Positions 1 through 10,012 of a stretch of 64,000 nt of DNA are shown piece by piece (the first letter of the stretch is position 1; each line of letters opens with the position of its first letter). The notes beneath the pieces are model-generated. The model was not told where the DNA came from, searched no databases, and saw only the letters and a program-made list of their open reading frames with translations. The translations under genes and the position numbers were made by a program. Origin of the DNA: Pedobacter boryungensis (GTDB lineage: Bacteria > Bacteroidota > Bacteroidia > Sphingobacteriales > Sphingobacteriaceae). Location of the stretch: positions 124,001 to 188,000 of the forward strand of contig NZ_JABMKV010000001.1 of NCBI RefSeq assembly GCF_013204825.1, written 5' to 3'.

Positions 1-1115
1 AAACCACTATTGCAACACTATTATTTCAATTATTTAAGGGGCTAGGTTATCATGTTGGGTTAATCTCTACAGTTCAAAATCATATCAACGAGAATATAAT
101 CCCCGCAACACATACTACACCAAATCCGATTGCTTTAAATTCCTTATTGCAAGATATGGTGAATGCAGATTGCGAATATTGTTTCATGGAAGTAAGTTCG
201 CATGCTGTAGTTCAACATCGTATTGCGGGATTAACTTTTAGTGGTGGTGTATTCTCTAACATCACGCATGATCATTTAGATTTTCACCAAACATTTGATA
301 ATTATCTAAAAGCCAAAAAGGAATTTTTCGATCATTTACCAAAATCTTCATTCGCTTTAACAAATGTGGATGATAAAAATGGAAAAGTAATGTTGCAAAA
401 TACAAAAGCAACTAAAAAAACATACGCTTTAAAGCAAATGGCTGATTTTAAAGCAAAAATAATCGAGAATAAATTCAGCGGATTAAACTTAAACATTGAT
501 GATTTAGATGTTTATTTTAAAATGGTTGGCTCGTTTAACGCTTATAATTTATTAGCTGCTTATGCAACTGCGATATTACTAGAGCAAGACAAATTAGAGG
601 TTTTAACCATTTTAAGCACATTAGCTGGCGCTGAAGGTAGATTTGATTATATCGTTTCGAAACAAGGAATTATCGGAATAGTAGATTATGCCCATACACC
701 TGACGCTGTTCAAAATGTATTAAGTACTGTTGCTAATATTAGAAAAGGTACAGAGCAAGTAATTACAGTTATTGGCTGCGGTGGCGATAGAGATAAAACT
801 AAACGCCCAATTATGGCCCAAGTGGCCTGTGATTGGAGCGATAAAGTAATTCTTACTTCAGATAATCCGAGAACAGAAGATCCACAAATTATTATTAATG
901 AAATGGAAAAAGGTGTTTCGCCTACCAATCAGCGTAAAACCTTAAGCATTTTAGATAGAAAAGAGGCCATTAAAACTGCTTGCCATTTAGCAAAATCTGG
1001 GGATATTATCCTAATTGCAGGAAAGGGCCACGAAAAATACCAAGAAATTAATGGTGTAAGACACCATTTTGATGATAAAGAAGTGTTAACAGAACAACTA
1101 AACCAAATCAACTAA
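1..1115 (+). CDS. murE: UDP-N-acetylmuramyl-tripeptide synthetase MurE (5' end outside window)
   Basis: Cytoplasmic Mur ligase that adds the third amino acid of the peptidoglycan stem peptide. The frame is open from base 3, and its first residues ([11 protein letters not shown]) continue the ATP-binding GKTT loop, so only the N-terminal substrate-binding part is missing. The Mur central-domain block [10 protein letters not shown] and the C-terminal motif DNPR (861-872) are visible. DNPR is the family signature for meso-diaminopimelate rather than lysine, which fits the nearby dapA. The stop TAA overlaps the mraY start by one base (TAATG), so the two are translationally coupled. The first in-frame ATG in the window (147) lies inside the domain and is not the start. 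Identification is very secure. Confidence 0.96.
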   Translation, partial: TTIATLLFQLFKGLGYHVGLISTVQNHINENIIPATHTTPNPIALNSLLQDMVNADCEYCFMEVSSHAVVQHRIAGLTFSGGVFSNITHDHLDFHQTFDNYLKAKKEFFDHLPKSSFALTNVDDKNGKVMLQNTKATKKTYALKQMADFKAKIIENKFSGLNLNIDDLDVYFKMVGSFNAYNLLAAYATAILLEQDKLEVLTILSTLAGAEGRFDYIVSKQGIIGIVDYAHTPDAVQNVLSTVANIRKGTEQVITVIGCGGDRDKTKRPIMAQVACDWSDKVILTSDNPRTEDPQIIINEMEKGVSPTNQRKTLSILDRKEAIKTACHLAKSGDIILIAGKGHEKYQEINGVRHHFDDKEVLTEQLNQIN

Positions 1116-2362
1116 TGTTATATTTATTATTCGAATATCTGCATAAGCACTATGATTTTCCTGGATTAAGGTTGTTCCAATATCTTACTTTTAGGGCTTC
1201 ATTATCAATTATTCTATCGTTGATAATAACTACAGTTTATGGTCGCAGAATTATCGATTATTTACACTGTAAACAAGTTGGCGAAACCGTAAGAAACTTA
1301 GGTTTGGAAGGTCAAATGCAAAAACAAGGGACACCAACAATGGGTGGTATCATGATTTTGTTAGGTATTCTAATTCCAACGCTATTGTTTGCCAACATCA
1401 CCAATGTCTATGTTGTTTTAATGATAATTACCACGGTGTGGATGGGTGTAATTGGCTTTGTTGATGATTATATTAAAGTTTTCAAAAAAAATAAGGAAGG
1501 GTTAGCTGGTAGATTTAAAGTAGTAGGACAAGTTGGTTTAGCTGTTATTGTTGGTTTAACTATGTTTTACAACTCTAACATTGTAGTAAGACAAACGGTT
1601 GATGATACTGTTGTTTCTAAAAATACCGCTCCAATGATATTGAGACAAAAAGGAGAGAAATTCTATTATACACAAGATGTAAAATCGACGAAAACCAATG
1701 TTCCTTTTTATAAAAATAACGAGTTCGATTATGCAAAAGTGCTCAAATTCTTAGGTAATGATTATGAGAAATATGCAATTATTGTTTTCTTATTTTTTGT
1801 AATTACGATAGTTACCGCAGTATCAAATGGAGCAAACTTAACAGATGGAATTGATGGACTTGCAACAGGAACATCAGCTATAATTGGTATCACATTAGGG
1901 ATTTTGGCCTATGTTTCAGGTAATACGGTAATTGCCGATTACTTAAACATCATGTACATTCCTAATTCTGGTGAGCTTATTATTTTTGCAGGCGCTTTTG
2001 TGGGAGCTTGCGTAGGTTTTCTATGGTATAATTCTTATCCGGCACAAATTTTTATGGGAGATACCGGTAGTTTAACTATTGGAGGTATCATTGCAGTTTT
2101 CGCTATCATGATTCGTAAAGAATTGTTAATTCCAATTCTATGTGGTGTGTTTTTAATAGAAGTTTTATCTGTAACCCTTCAAGTAAGTTATTTCAAATAC
2201 ACCAAAAAACGTTTTGGCGAAGGAAGAAGAATTTTCTTGATGTCTCCTTTGCATCATCACTATCAGAAAAAAGGATATCATGAAGCAAAAATCGTAACCC
2301 GTTTCTGGATTATCGGCATTATGCTGGCAATTATCACATTCGTAACCTTAAAACTACGCTAA
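1115..2362 (+). CDS. mraY: Phospho-N-acetylmuramoyl-pentapeptide transferase MraY
   Basis: Integral membrane enzyme that transfers phospho-MurNAc-pentapeptide to undecaprenyl phosphate, giving lipid I. The 415-residue product has several hydrophobic segments and the expected motifs: FVDDY near 116-120, [11 protein letters not shown] near 242-252, MGDTGSL, and the histidine loop [11 protein letters not shown] near the C-terminus. It is longer than the about 360 residues of proteobacterial MraY because of a polar insertion at roughly 153-215. I believe this insertion is typical of Bacteroidota MraY, but I cannot confirm it here. The start overlaps the murE stop, and murD begins immediately after the stop codon. 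Confidence 0.96.
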   Translation: MLYLLFEYLHKHYDFPGLRLFQYLTFRASLSIILSLIITTVYGRRIIDYLHCKQVGETVRNLGLEGQMQKQGTPTMGGIMILLGILIPTLLFANITNVYVVLMIITTVWMGVIGFVDDYIKVFKKNKEGLAGRFKVVGQVGLAVIVGLTMFYNSNIVVRQTVDDTVVSKNTAPMILRQKGEKFYYTQDVKSTKTNVPFYKNNEFDYAKVLKFLGNDYEKYAIIVFLFFVITIVTAVSNGANLTDGIDGLATGTSAIIGITLGILAYVSGNTVIADYLNIMYIPNSGELIIFAGAFVGACVGFLWYNSYPAQIFMGDTGSLTIGGIIAVFAIMIRKELLIPILCGVFLIEVLSVTLQVSYFKYTKKRFGEGRRIFLMSPLHHHYQKKGYHEAKIVTRFWIIGIMLAIITFVTLKLR

Positions 2363-3706
2363 ATGGAAACAAAGAGAATTGTAATTCTTGGAGCAGGCGA
2401 AAGCGGAGTGGGTGCGGCAAAGTTGGCGCAAAAGCATGGTTTTGATGTTTTTGTATCTGATTTTGGTGCTATTGCTGATCGCTATAAATCAGCTTTGCAA
2501 GAATTGAATATCTCTTTTGAAGAAAAACAGCATACTAATGAATTGATATTAAATGCAACTGAGGTGATAAAAAGTCCAGGTATTCCAAGTACAGCACCAA
2601 TCATTAAAGCATTAATAAAGAATAATATTCCAGTAATCTCAGAAATTGAGTTTGCGAAAAGATATACCAAGGCCAAAACTATTTGCATTACAGGTTCAAA
2701 TGGTAAATCAACTACTACAATGCTGACCTATCATATTCTTCAAAATGCAGGTTTGAACGTTGGTTTGGGAGGTAATATAGGCAAAAGCTTTGCGGCTCAA
2801 GTTAGCGAAGCTGAATACGATTGGTATGTATTAGAAATATCAAGCTTTATGCTGGATGATATGTATGATTTTAAAGCAGATATCGCTGTTTTATTAAATA
2901 TTACTCCAGATCATTTAGACCGTTACGATTATAAATTAGAAAACTACGCTGCATCAAAAATGCGCATTGTTCAAAATCAAACCGATAAAGATTTTTTCAT
3001 TTACTGCGCTGATGACGAAGAAACGATTAAATCCTTAGGAAAAACTAAAATCAATGCTAAGCAATATCCTTTTTCAATTCGAAAAAAAATAGAAGAGGGT
3101 GCTTACTTAGAAGACCAAACTATACACATCAACACACACCTTAAACAACCATTCACCATGTCAATTTCAGAGTTAGCCTTACAAGGTAAGCACAACATTT
3201 ACAACTCTATGGCTTCGGGCATAGTAGCCAAAGTTTTAGAGTTACGTAATGAAACCATCCGCGAAAGCATGGGTAACTTTAAAAATATTGAACACCGTTT
3301 GGAGTTTGTAGCGAAAATCTCTGATGTAACCTATATTAATGATTCTAAAGCAACAAACGTTAATTCTACATGGTATGCACTAGAAAGCGTTGGTTCTGAG
3401 GTAGTACTAATTATGGGTGGTGTAGACAAAGGAAATGATTATACGATGTTGAAAGATTTAGTACGTAGTAAAGTTAGTGCTATTGTGTGTATGGGTAAAG
3501 ATAACAAACGCATTCACGAAGCTTTTGAGGATGATGTGGATATTATTGTGAATACTTTTTCTGCAGCAGAAGCAGTTCAAGTGGCTTATCATTTAGCTAA
3601 AAAGGGAAGTACAGTGTTGTTATCTCCAGCGTGTGCAAGTTTCGATTTATTTAAAAATTACGAAGATAGAGGCAATCAGTTTAAGGCAGCAGTTAAAGAA
3701 TTATAA
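2363..3706 (+). CDS. murD: UDP-N-acetylmuramoyl-L-alanine--D-glutamate ligase MurD
   Basis: Cytoplasmic Mur ligase that adds D-glutamate to UDP-MurNAc-L-Ala. The 447-residue length is normal for the family. It has an N-terminal Rossmann-like loop (GAGESGVGAA, 10-19), the ATP loop GSNGKST (111-117), the central motif NITPDHLDRY, HRLE and the C-terminal DSKATN block. ATG follows the mraY stop with no spacer. It lies between mraY and ftsW, as in dcw clusters of the phylum. Confidence 0.96.
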   Translation: METKRIVILGAGESGVGAAKLAQKHGFDVFVSDFGAIADRYKSALQELNISFEEKQHTNELILNATEVIKSPGIPSTAPIIKALIKNNIPVISEIEFAKRYTKAKTICITGSNGKSTTTMLTYHILQNAGLNVGLGGNIGKSFAAQVSEAEYDWYVLEISSFMLDDMYDFKADIAVLLNITPDHLDRYDYKLENYAASKMRIVQNQTDKDFFIYCADDEETIKSLGKTKINAKQYPFSIRKKIEEGAYLEDQTIHINTHLKQPFTMSISELALQGKHNIYNSMASGIVAKVLELRNETIRESMGNFKNIEHRLEFVAKISDVTYINDSKATNVNSTWYALESVGSEVVLIMGGVDKGNDYTMLKDLVRSKVSAIVCMGKDNKRIHEAFEDDVDIIVNTFSAAEAVQVAYHLAKKGSTVLLSPACASFDLFKNYEDRGNQFKAAVKEL

Positions 3707-3709
3707 ATC

Positions 3710-4882
3710 ATGTTTAACATTAATGCACTTTTAGAAAGAACAAAAGGAGACCGATGGATTTGGTTGATCATTATTTTGTTGTCTATGATTTCGATTATGG
3801 CAGTATATAGTGCAACTGGAGCAATTGCTTATAAAAAAGGTGTAACAGTAGAAAAATATTTGTTGTATAAGCACGTAATTTTTGTGCTTTTGGGTATCGC
3901 AATGATTTATATTTCACATTTGTTAGATTATAAATATTATTCAGGAATTTCTAAAATATTAATGATTGTCACCATACCATTATTGTTCTACACGTTAATA
4001 TTTGGAAGTAGTATCAACGACGCATCTCGTTGGGTAAAAATTCCAGTAATTGGTTTAACCTTCCAAACGTCGGATTTGGCAAAATTGGCTTTGATTACCT
4101 TTTTGGCAAGGATGTTAACCCGTAAACAAGAAAATATTAAAGATGTAAAAAACTCATTCGTGCCAATTATGGGCTCAGTTTGTGTGGTTTTTATTTTAAT
4201 CGCTTTAGCCAATTTATCAACTGCACTAATGCTATTTGGAGTAAGTATTCTATTGTTAATTATTGGTCGTATTAGCATTAAGCAAATTGCCATAGTTTGC
4301 GCTGGCGGATTAGTTCTCTTGATGTTTGTGGTGTTTTTAGGTCCAAGAAGGGATACCTACAAGTCGCGTATTAATGCTTTTATGCATCCAGAGAAGCAAA
4401 CCTCTGATAAAAATTACCAAGCAAATCATTCAAAAATTGCTTTGGCGAGTGGTGGTTTTTTTGGTAAAGGACCAGGTAATAGTACAGAGCGTAACTTCTT
4501 ACCTCATCCGTATTCTGATTTTATTTTTGCCATTATTATCGAAGAATACGGGACAGTTGGAGGTTTAGCCATTGTAGTGCTATACCTGGTTTTGCTTTAC
4601 CGATGTGTGCGGATTGTAACAAGAAGCCCCAAGGCGTTTGGTGCCTTGCTGGCAGCAGGGCTAAGTTTTAGCTTAACTATACAGGCTTTTGCAAATATGG
4701 CGGTTGCAGTTGGCTTAGGACCAGTGACAGGAGTGCCATTACCATTAGTAAGTATGGGAGGTACATCAATGATATTTACAAGTATAGCATTCGGTATTAT
4801 TTTAAGTGTAAGCCGAGATGTAGAAGAATATAGTAGTAAAAAGGATAAAGTTATTGTGGGAGAAATTCCATCAATGGCATAA
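3710..4882 (+). CDS. ftsW: Septal peptidoglycan polymerase FtsW (SEDS family)
   Basis: Membrane glycosyltransferase of the SEDS family (FtsW/RodA/SpoVE) that polymerises lipid II at the septum with its partner transpeptidase, which is not in this window. The 390-residue protein has about ten hydrophobic segments. The conserved extracellular loop PHPYSDFIFAIIIEEYG carries the aspartate that is essential in this family, and the C-terminal block MGGTSMI is present. FtsW rather than RodA is chosen because of its place between murD and murG. A three-base gap separates it from murD. Confidence 0.93.
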   Translation: MFNINALLERTKGDRWIWLIIILLSMISIMAVYSATGAIAYKKGVTVEKYLLYKHVIFVLLGIAMIYISHLLDYKYYSGISKILMIVTIPLLFYTLIFGSSINDASRWVKIPVIGLTFQTSDLAKLALITFLARMLTRKQENIKDVKNSFVPIMGSVCVVFILIALANLSTALMLFGVSILLLIIGRISIKQIAIVCAGGLVLLMFVVFLGPRRDTYKSRINAFMHPEKQTSDKNYQANHSKIALASGGFFGKGPGNSTERNFLPHPYSDFIFAIIIEEYGTVGGLAIVVLYLVLLYRCVRIVTRSPKAFGALLAAGLSFSLTIQAFANMAVAVGLGPVTGVPLPLVSMGGTSMIFTSIAFGIILSVSRDVEEYSSKKDKVIVGEIPSMA

Positions 4883-4898
4883 ATAAGAATAAAAAAAA

Positions 4899-6008
4899 AT
4901 GAATAATTTCCCAAAAATTATCATATCTGGAGGTGGCACGGGCGGGCATATTTTTCCCGCTATTGCCATTGCCAATGCTTTAAAAAGCATTTTGCCTAAT
5001 TGCGAAATTCTTTTTGTAGGTGCAGTAGGCAGAATGGAGATGGAAAAGGTTCCTGCCGCTGGATATAAAATTGTGGGTTTAAATATTAGTGGAATACAAA
5101 GAGGTTCAATTTTAAAAAATTTAGGTTTACCTTTTAAAGTAATTTCAGGTGTACGCAAGGCGATGAAATTAATTTCAGATTTCAAACCTGATGCTGTTGT
5201 TGGGGTTGGTGGTTACGCTTCTGGACCACTATTGTATGCTGCGTCATTAAAGAAAATCCCGTATTTAATACAGGAACAAAATTCTTATGCTGGTATTACT
5301 AATAAAATGTTAGGTAAAAATGCAGCTAAAATTTGTGTAGCATTTGATGGAATGGAATCTTTTTTTCCAGCAGATAAAATATTAAAAACTGGAAATCCTG
5401 TTAGAACAAATATTGTTGATATCGAAGGAAAACATCATGCAGGTGCTGAATTGCTAAAATTAGATCCTTTAAAGAAGACAGTATTAATTACCGGCGGAAG
5501 TTTAGGTGCAGGAACGCTAAATAAAAGCATCGAAAAACACTTGTCAGAAATTATCGCAAAAGATGTGCAGATTGTATGGCAAACAGGTAAATTTTATTAC
5601 AAAGGAGTTATTGAAAGGCTAGGTTTAGACTATCATCCTAATGTTTGCATTTTGGAGTTTTTAAATAAAATGGATTTAGCCTACGCTGCTGCAGATTTGA
5701 TTATTTCTAGAGCCGGTGCAGGAACAATTGCCGAATTGTGCTTAATTAAAAAGCCGGTGATTTTAGTTCCATCACCAAATGTTGCAGAAGATCATCAAAC
5801 GAAAAATGCAATGGCATTAGTTAAAAATGATGCAGCAATTTTAATTACAGATCGCTCAGCTGAGGACACATTAGTTGCTGAAGCATTGAAATTATTAGAA
5901 AATACAACTCGTTGTAAATCATTAAGTGAAAATATCGGTAAAATGGCATTAAGAGATGCCGACATAATTATTGCAGAAGAAGTATTAAAATTAGTTAATA
6001 AGGGATAA
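4899..6008 (+). CDS. murG: Lipid II synthase MurG (UDP-GlcNAc transferase)
   Basis: Peripheral membrane GT28 glycosyltransferase that adds GlcNAc to lipid I, making lipid II. The 369-residue product starts with the glycine loop GGGTGGHIFPAIAIA (residues 11-25). It also has GGYASGP, the second loop TGGSLGAG, and the UDP-GlcNAc binding motif SRAGAGTIAEL followed by EDHQTKNAMAL. These are the standard GT28 signatures. It is 16 bases from ftsW, and its stop directly precedes the murC ATG. Confidence 0.96.
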   Translation: MNNFPKIIISGGGTGGHIFPAIAIANALKSILPNCEILFVGAVGRMEMEKVPAAGYKIVGLNISGIQRGSILKNLGLPFKVISGVRKAMKLISDFKPDAVVGVGGYASGPLLYAASLKKIPYLIQEQNSYAGITNKMLGKNAAKICVAFDGMESFFPADKILKTGNPVRTNIVDIEGKHHAGAELLKLDPLKKTVLITGGSLGAGTLNKSIEKHLSEIIAKDVQIVWQTGKFYYKGVIERLGLDYHPNVCILEFLNKMDLAYAAADLIISRAGAGTIAELCLIKKPVILVPSPNVAEDHQTKNAMALVKNDAAILITDRSAEDTLVAEALKLLENTTRCKSLSENIGKMALRDADIIIAEEVLKLVNKG

Positions 6009-7361
6009 ATGGAATTGGCAAATATAAACAGGGTGTATTTTGTAGGTATCGGTGGTATCGGTATGAGTGCGCTTGCTCGATATTTTGCTAAACGTGGTGT
6101 TGTGGTTTGTGGATATGATAAAACTCGTACTAATTTAACAATTGAGTTAGAGCGTGAAGGGATTTTAATTACATATTTAGATGAGGAATCTTCCATTTCC
6201 GTTTGCTTTCAAAAAAACCATGACGATACTTTGGTTGTTTATACGCCAGCAATTCCTAAAAATTCTAACATCTTAAATCATTTTAAAAGTAATGGTTTTA
6301 GCTTAAAAAAACGTTCTGAAGTATTAGGGATTATTAGCCAAGGTATGTTTTGTATTGCGGTTGCAGGTACACATGGTAAAACCACAACTTCATCAATGGT
6401 TGCACATATTTTAACTGATACAGGTTTTGGCTGTACTGCATTTTTAGGTGGCATAACGAGTAATTATAATAGCAATGTTCTATTTGGAAAAAATAATGTA
6501 GTGGTTGTAGAGGCAGATGAGTACGATCGTTCTTTCCTAACACTTCATCCAGATGTAGCTGTTGTAACATCGATGGATGCAGATCATTTAGATATTTATG
6601 GTGATGAAAGCCATTTGCACGAATCGTTTCACTTGTTTGCAGAGCAGTTAAAAACAGATGGTAAATTGTTTGTTAAAGATGGATTGCCTTTAGCAGGAAT
6701 TACTTATAGCGCAACTAAAAACTCTACATTAAAAGCGAGTAACATCCATGTAGAAAATGGAAACTTTGTTTTCGATTTCGAAGATGGATACACAACAATT
6801 AAAGAATTAAACTTGGCAATGCCAGGCAAACATAACGTAGAAAATGCGGTAGCTGCAATTGGTGTTGCTTTAAGTTTAGGCATTCATCCAAAAAGTATAA
6901 AAAAGGCTGTAGCATCATTTAAAGGGGTAAAAAGAAGATTTGAAAAGCAAGTAAATACAGCAAAACATATTTATATTGATGACTATGCTCATCACCCTGA
7001 AGAGTTAAGAGCGTGTTTTGATGCTGTAAAACAATTACATCCTGATAAGAAATTAACAGTAATTTTTCAGCCTCATTTATTTACACGTACTCGTGATTTT
7101 GCAGATGATTTCGCAAAAGTTTTAAGCACAGCGGATGATGTGATCTTGTTAGAAATTTATCCAGCTAGAGAATTACCTATTGATGGAGTTAATTCGCAGA
7201 TGTTGTTGGATAAAATTAAAAGTTCAAACAAAGAATTATGTGGAAAAGATTTAGTAGTGCAACACATAAAGAATAAAAATCCTGAACTACTTTTGACAGT
7301 CGGTGCAGGAGATATTGATACGTTGGTAGAACCATTAAAAAATGCCTTAAATCATGCTTAG
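6009..7361 (+). CDS. murC: UDP-N-acetylmuramate--L-alanine ligase MurC
   Basis: Cytoplasmic Mur ligase that adds L-alanine to UDP-MurNAc. The 450-residue product has the Rossmann loop VGIGGIGMSALA (12-23), the ATP loop GTHGKTT (120-126), the catalytic-domain motif EADEYDRSF, and the C-terminal DDYAHHPEE block, all diagnostic for MurC. The start ATG follows the murG stop without spacer. The 3' end overlaps ftsQ by 8 bases, so co-translation is likely. Confidence 0.96.
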   Translation: MELANINRVYFVGIGGIGMSALARYFAKRGVVVCGYDKTRTNLTIELEREGILITYLDEESSISVCFQKNHDDTLVVYTPAIPKNSNILNHFKSNGFSLKKRSEVLGIISQGMFCIAVAGTHGKTTTSSMVAHILTDTGFGCTAFLGGITSNYNSNVLFGKNNVVVVEADEYDRSFLTLHPDVAVVTSMDADHLDIYGDESHLHESFHLFAEQLKTDGKLFVKDGLPLAGITYSATKNSTLKASNIHVENGNFVFDFEDGYTTIKELNLAMPGKHNVENAVAAIGVALSLGIHPKSIKKAVASFKGVKRRFEKQVNTAKHIYIDDYAHHPEELRACFDAVKQLHPDKKLTVIFQPHLFTRTRDFADDFAKVLSTADDVILLEIYPARELPIDGVNSQMLLDKIKSSNKELCGKDLVVQHIKNKNPELLLTVGAGDIDTLVEPLKNALNHA

Positions 7362-8439
7362 AAGAATTAATTGGAAAGCGATTTTTAAAGGGTTTGCATG
7401 GCTTGTTTGCCTTGCAGGTGTGGTTGTGCTGATGAGTTTTATTGAAATTAAAAAACATGAGGTAAAATGTACAAATGTTAAAATATTAATTCCAGGAGCC
7501 GATAATTTTATTGAACGAGAAGAGATAGACGCAATTCTAAAACAAAGTCAAGGAGAATTAATTGGACGAAATTTGGAACAGATTAATATTCACCAAATTG
7601 AAAAAACCTTAAAAGCTAACCCGTACATCGCTTTTGCAAAAGTTTATGCAGATATGAATGGGATTATAAATATTGAAGTTAAGCAACGTCAACCAGTGTT
7701 AAGAATTTTAAATGCTGGCGGACAGGATTATTATATAGATAGTGATGGATTGAAAATGCCAATGTCGCCAAACTTTACTGCAAATGTGTTGGTTGCTACA
7801 GGAAATATTTTAGAAGGATTTGGCGGTAAAGTGGATACCTTATTTACACCACTTGCTTCAGATTTATATAAAGCTGCTTTGTTTATAAAGAAAGATACGT
7901 TGTGGGATGCGCAGATTGAGCAAATGTATGTGAACGAAAAAAGTGATATAGAGTTAATTCCTCGTGTAGGAAATCAACGAATTATTTTAGGAAATGCCGA
8001 TTCGCTTGAAACTAAAATGAATAATCTGTTAGCTTTTTATAAACAAGCAATGCCATTGGTAGGATGGAATGCATATAAGACCATTAATTTAAAATATGTA
8101 AATCAAATTGTTTGCGAAAAATATGATTCTTTAGCAATTAGAAAAGCTGCGCCGGTTGCAGTTGTTGATAGTACAGTTGTTGTGAAAAAGGAAGTGGATT
8201 CTTTAATAAAGGATGCTATACAAGATGAAATTAAAAAAGCATCAGCCGATGCTGCAGTAACTAAAAAAATAACACCAAAGGTTAATACACCAGTAGTTGC
8301 AAAACCAATTGTAAAAGACAAATTAGAAAAACCAGTTGTCAAAACAAGTGCAACTCCCGCAAAAACAACAACTATTAAAGAAAAACCTAAGCAGGTTGTT
8401 ACAACAAAAGAAAAAACAGATACCAAGAAACCATTATGA
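7354..8439 (+). CDS. ftsQ: Cell division protein FtsQ/DivIB-like
   Basis: Divisome protein anchored in the inner membrane, assigned mainly from its place between murC and ftsA. It has a short cytoplasmic N-terminus, one membrane segment at about 11-27, and a POTRA-like segment following it (EREEIDAILKQSQGELIGRN, then VKQRQPVLRI). From about residue 262 to the end (361) the protein becomes a low-complexity Lys/Thr/Val/Pro/Ala tail rich in PVV and TKK repeats. The tail has no domain I recognise and lies beyond the usual FtsQ core. The start overlaps murC by 8 bases. Family assignment is good; the role of the tail is unknown. Confidence 0.85.
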   Translation: MLRRINWKAIFKGFAWLVCLAGVVVLMSFIEIKKHEVKCTNVKILIPGADNFIEREEIDAILKQSQGELIGRNLEQINIHQIEKTLKANPYIAFAKVYADMNGIINIEVKQRQPVLRILNAGGQDYYIDSDGLKMPMSPNFTANVLVATGNILEGFGGKVDTLFTPLASDLYKAALFIKKDTLWDAQIEQMYVNEKSDIELIPRVGNQRIILGNADSLETKMNNLLAFYKQAMPLVGWNAYKTINLKYVNQIVCEKYDSLAIRKAAPVAVVDSTVVVKKEVDSLIKDAIQDEIKKASADAAVTKKITPKVNTPVVAKPIVKDKLEKPVVKTSATPAKTTTIKEKPKQVVTTKEKTDTKKPL

Positions 8440-8525
8440 CTTTAGATCATAATAGCTTCATCACCTCTGAAAAGAAGTGAAAATAAATGAAAAACAAATA
8501 ACAAACTCAGCAAAATAATAAAGTT

Positions 8526-9884
8526 ATGGGCAAAGAAAAATCTACCATTCAATCACCAATCGTAGTCGGATTAGACATTGGTACAACAAAGATTTGTGTT
8601 ATTGTGGGGCGCAGAACACATCACGATAAAATTGAAGTTTTAGGTATTGGGAAAGCAGAATCCGCTGGAGTGACGCGTGGTGTAGTTTCCAATATTCAAA
8701 AAACGGTGCAGGGCATTGCCTCAGCAGTAGAATTGGCAAGTGGTCAATCTAATGTAGAAATCCGTGTAGTAAATGTAGGTATTGCTGGTCAGCACATTAA
8801 AAGTTTGCAGCATCGTGGAATTTTAACGCGTAGAGAGCTGAATAATGAAATTAGCAAAAAAGATATTGACAAATTGGTTGACGATATGTTTAAGCTGGTT
8901 ATGCCTCCTGGAGAAGAAATTATTCATGTTTTGCCCCAAGAATTTACAATCGATAATGAACCAGGTATCAAAGACCCAATTGGTATGGCAGGCGTTCGTT
9001 TAGAAGCAAACTTCCATATTATTTCTGGTCAGGTGACTGCCGTTAAAAATATAATGCGTTGTGTAACCAATGCAGGTTTGCAAACCCAAGAGCTTATTTT
9101 AGAGCCTCTTGCATCTTCTGAATCGGTGTTGAGCGATGAAGAAAAAGAAGCAGGAGTGTGTTTAGTTGATATTGGTGGTGGAACAACAGATATCGCAATT
9201 TTCCACGAAGGAATTATCCGCCATACTGCTGTAATCCCATTTGGTGGCAATAGCGTAACCGAAGATATTAGAGAAGGGTGTTCAGTAATGCGTAATCAAG
9301 CTGAATTATTAAAAACTCGTTTCGGATCAGCATTAGCTGAAGAAAATAAAGAGAATGAAATTATTTGTGTGCCAGGGTTAAGAGGTAGAGAGCCAAAAGA
9401 AATTTCTGTAAAAAACTTAGCATATGTCATCCAAGCCCGTATGGAAGAGATAGTTGAGCATGTTTATTATGAGATTAAATCTTCAGGATATGAGAAAAAA
9501 TTGATTGGTGGCGTAGTAATTACCGGTGGTGGAGCGTTATTAAAACATCTAAACCAATTGGTAGAATATGTAACTGGATTAGATTGCCGCGTTGGATATC
9601 CAAATGAGCATTTATCTAAATATGAAGATATGCCTAAAACAATCTACGATGATTTGAAAAGCCCAATGTATGCAACCTCTGTTGGCTTGCTAATCAAAGG
9701 AATTCAAAAAGCAGAAGAATTGCTAGAAGAAATGAAACAACCTGGTGTGTTTGTAGAAAAACCTATAGCTGCAAAAGAAAAAGTGAAACGCAGTGGCGGA
9801 TTATTTGATAAACTACTTAAAAAAACAACAGATTTCATCAAGGATGATATGAATGTAAGCGACGAAGATTACATTAAGCCGTAA
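8526..9884 (+). CDS. ftsA: Cell division protein FtsA
   Basis: Actin-like ATPase that tethers FtsZ to the membrane. The 452-residue product starts its fold with GLDIGTTKICVIVG (residues 15-28). It has the phosphate-2 block VDIGGGTTDIAIF and the adenosine motif VITGGGALLKHL. The SHS2-like 1C region lies between. A Lys/Gly-rich segment and a short C-terminal helix (FDKLLKKTTDFIKDDM) could be the amphipathic membrane anchor. It sits 86 bases after ftsQ and 128 bases before ftsZ. Confidence 0.95.
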   Translation: MGKEKSTIQSPIVVGLDIGTTKICVIVGRRTHHDKIEVLGIGKAESAGVTRGVVSNIQKTVQGIASAVELASGQSNVEIRVVNVGIAGQHIKSLQHRGILTRRELNNEISKKDIDKLVDDMFKLVMPPGEEIIHVLPQEFTIDNEPGIKDPIGMAGVRLEANFHIISGQVTAVKNIMRCVTNAGLQTQELILEPLASSESVLSDEEKEAGVCLVDIGGGTTDIAIFHEGIIRHTAVIPFGGNSVTEDIREGCSVMRNQAELLKTRFGSALAEENKENEIICVPGLRGREPKEISVKNLAYVIQARMEEIVEHVYYEIKSSGYEKKLIGGVVITGGGALLKHLNQLVEYVTGLDCRVGYPNEHLSKYEDMPKTIYDDLKSPMYATSVGLLIKGIQKAEELLEEMKQPGVFVEKPIAAKEKVKRSGGLFDKLLKKTTDFIKDDMNVSDEDYIKP

Positions 9885-9887
9885 TAT

Positions 9888-9934
9888 TTTTCCACAAATC
9901 AGGATTTTTCCACATTATTAACAGTTGTGGAAAA
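9888..9934. promoter_or_regulatory. Cluster of three DnaA-box-like sites between ftsA and ftsZ
   Basis: TTTTCCACA occurs at 9888-9896 and 9906-9914 (18 bp apart), and its reverse complement TGTGGAAAA at 9926-9934. All three fit the relaxed DnaA box TTWTNCACA. The second and third copies also form a 9-bp inverted repeat around an 11-nt loop, so a transcript hairpin is an alternative reading. There is no T-run after it, so it is not a typical terminator. Binding by DnaA is an inference from pattern only. Confidence 0.45.
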
Positions 9935-10012
9935 CCCCTGTTAAAAAAGTGTTAATATTACAAAAGAGATGAACAGAAAATTTCAATTTTTAAACAACTG
10001 ATTCATAACAAT

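Noticed and set aside
8103..8426. 107-residue minus-strand frame in ftsQ
   Set aside because: It lies opposite the low-complexity tail, which keeps the frame open by composition.
9906..9934. Rho-independent terminator between ftsA and ftsZ
   Set aside because: The inverted repeat is followed by a few A and C residues instead of a T-run, so a regulatory reading is preferred.
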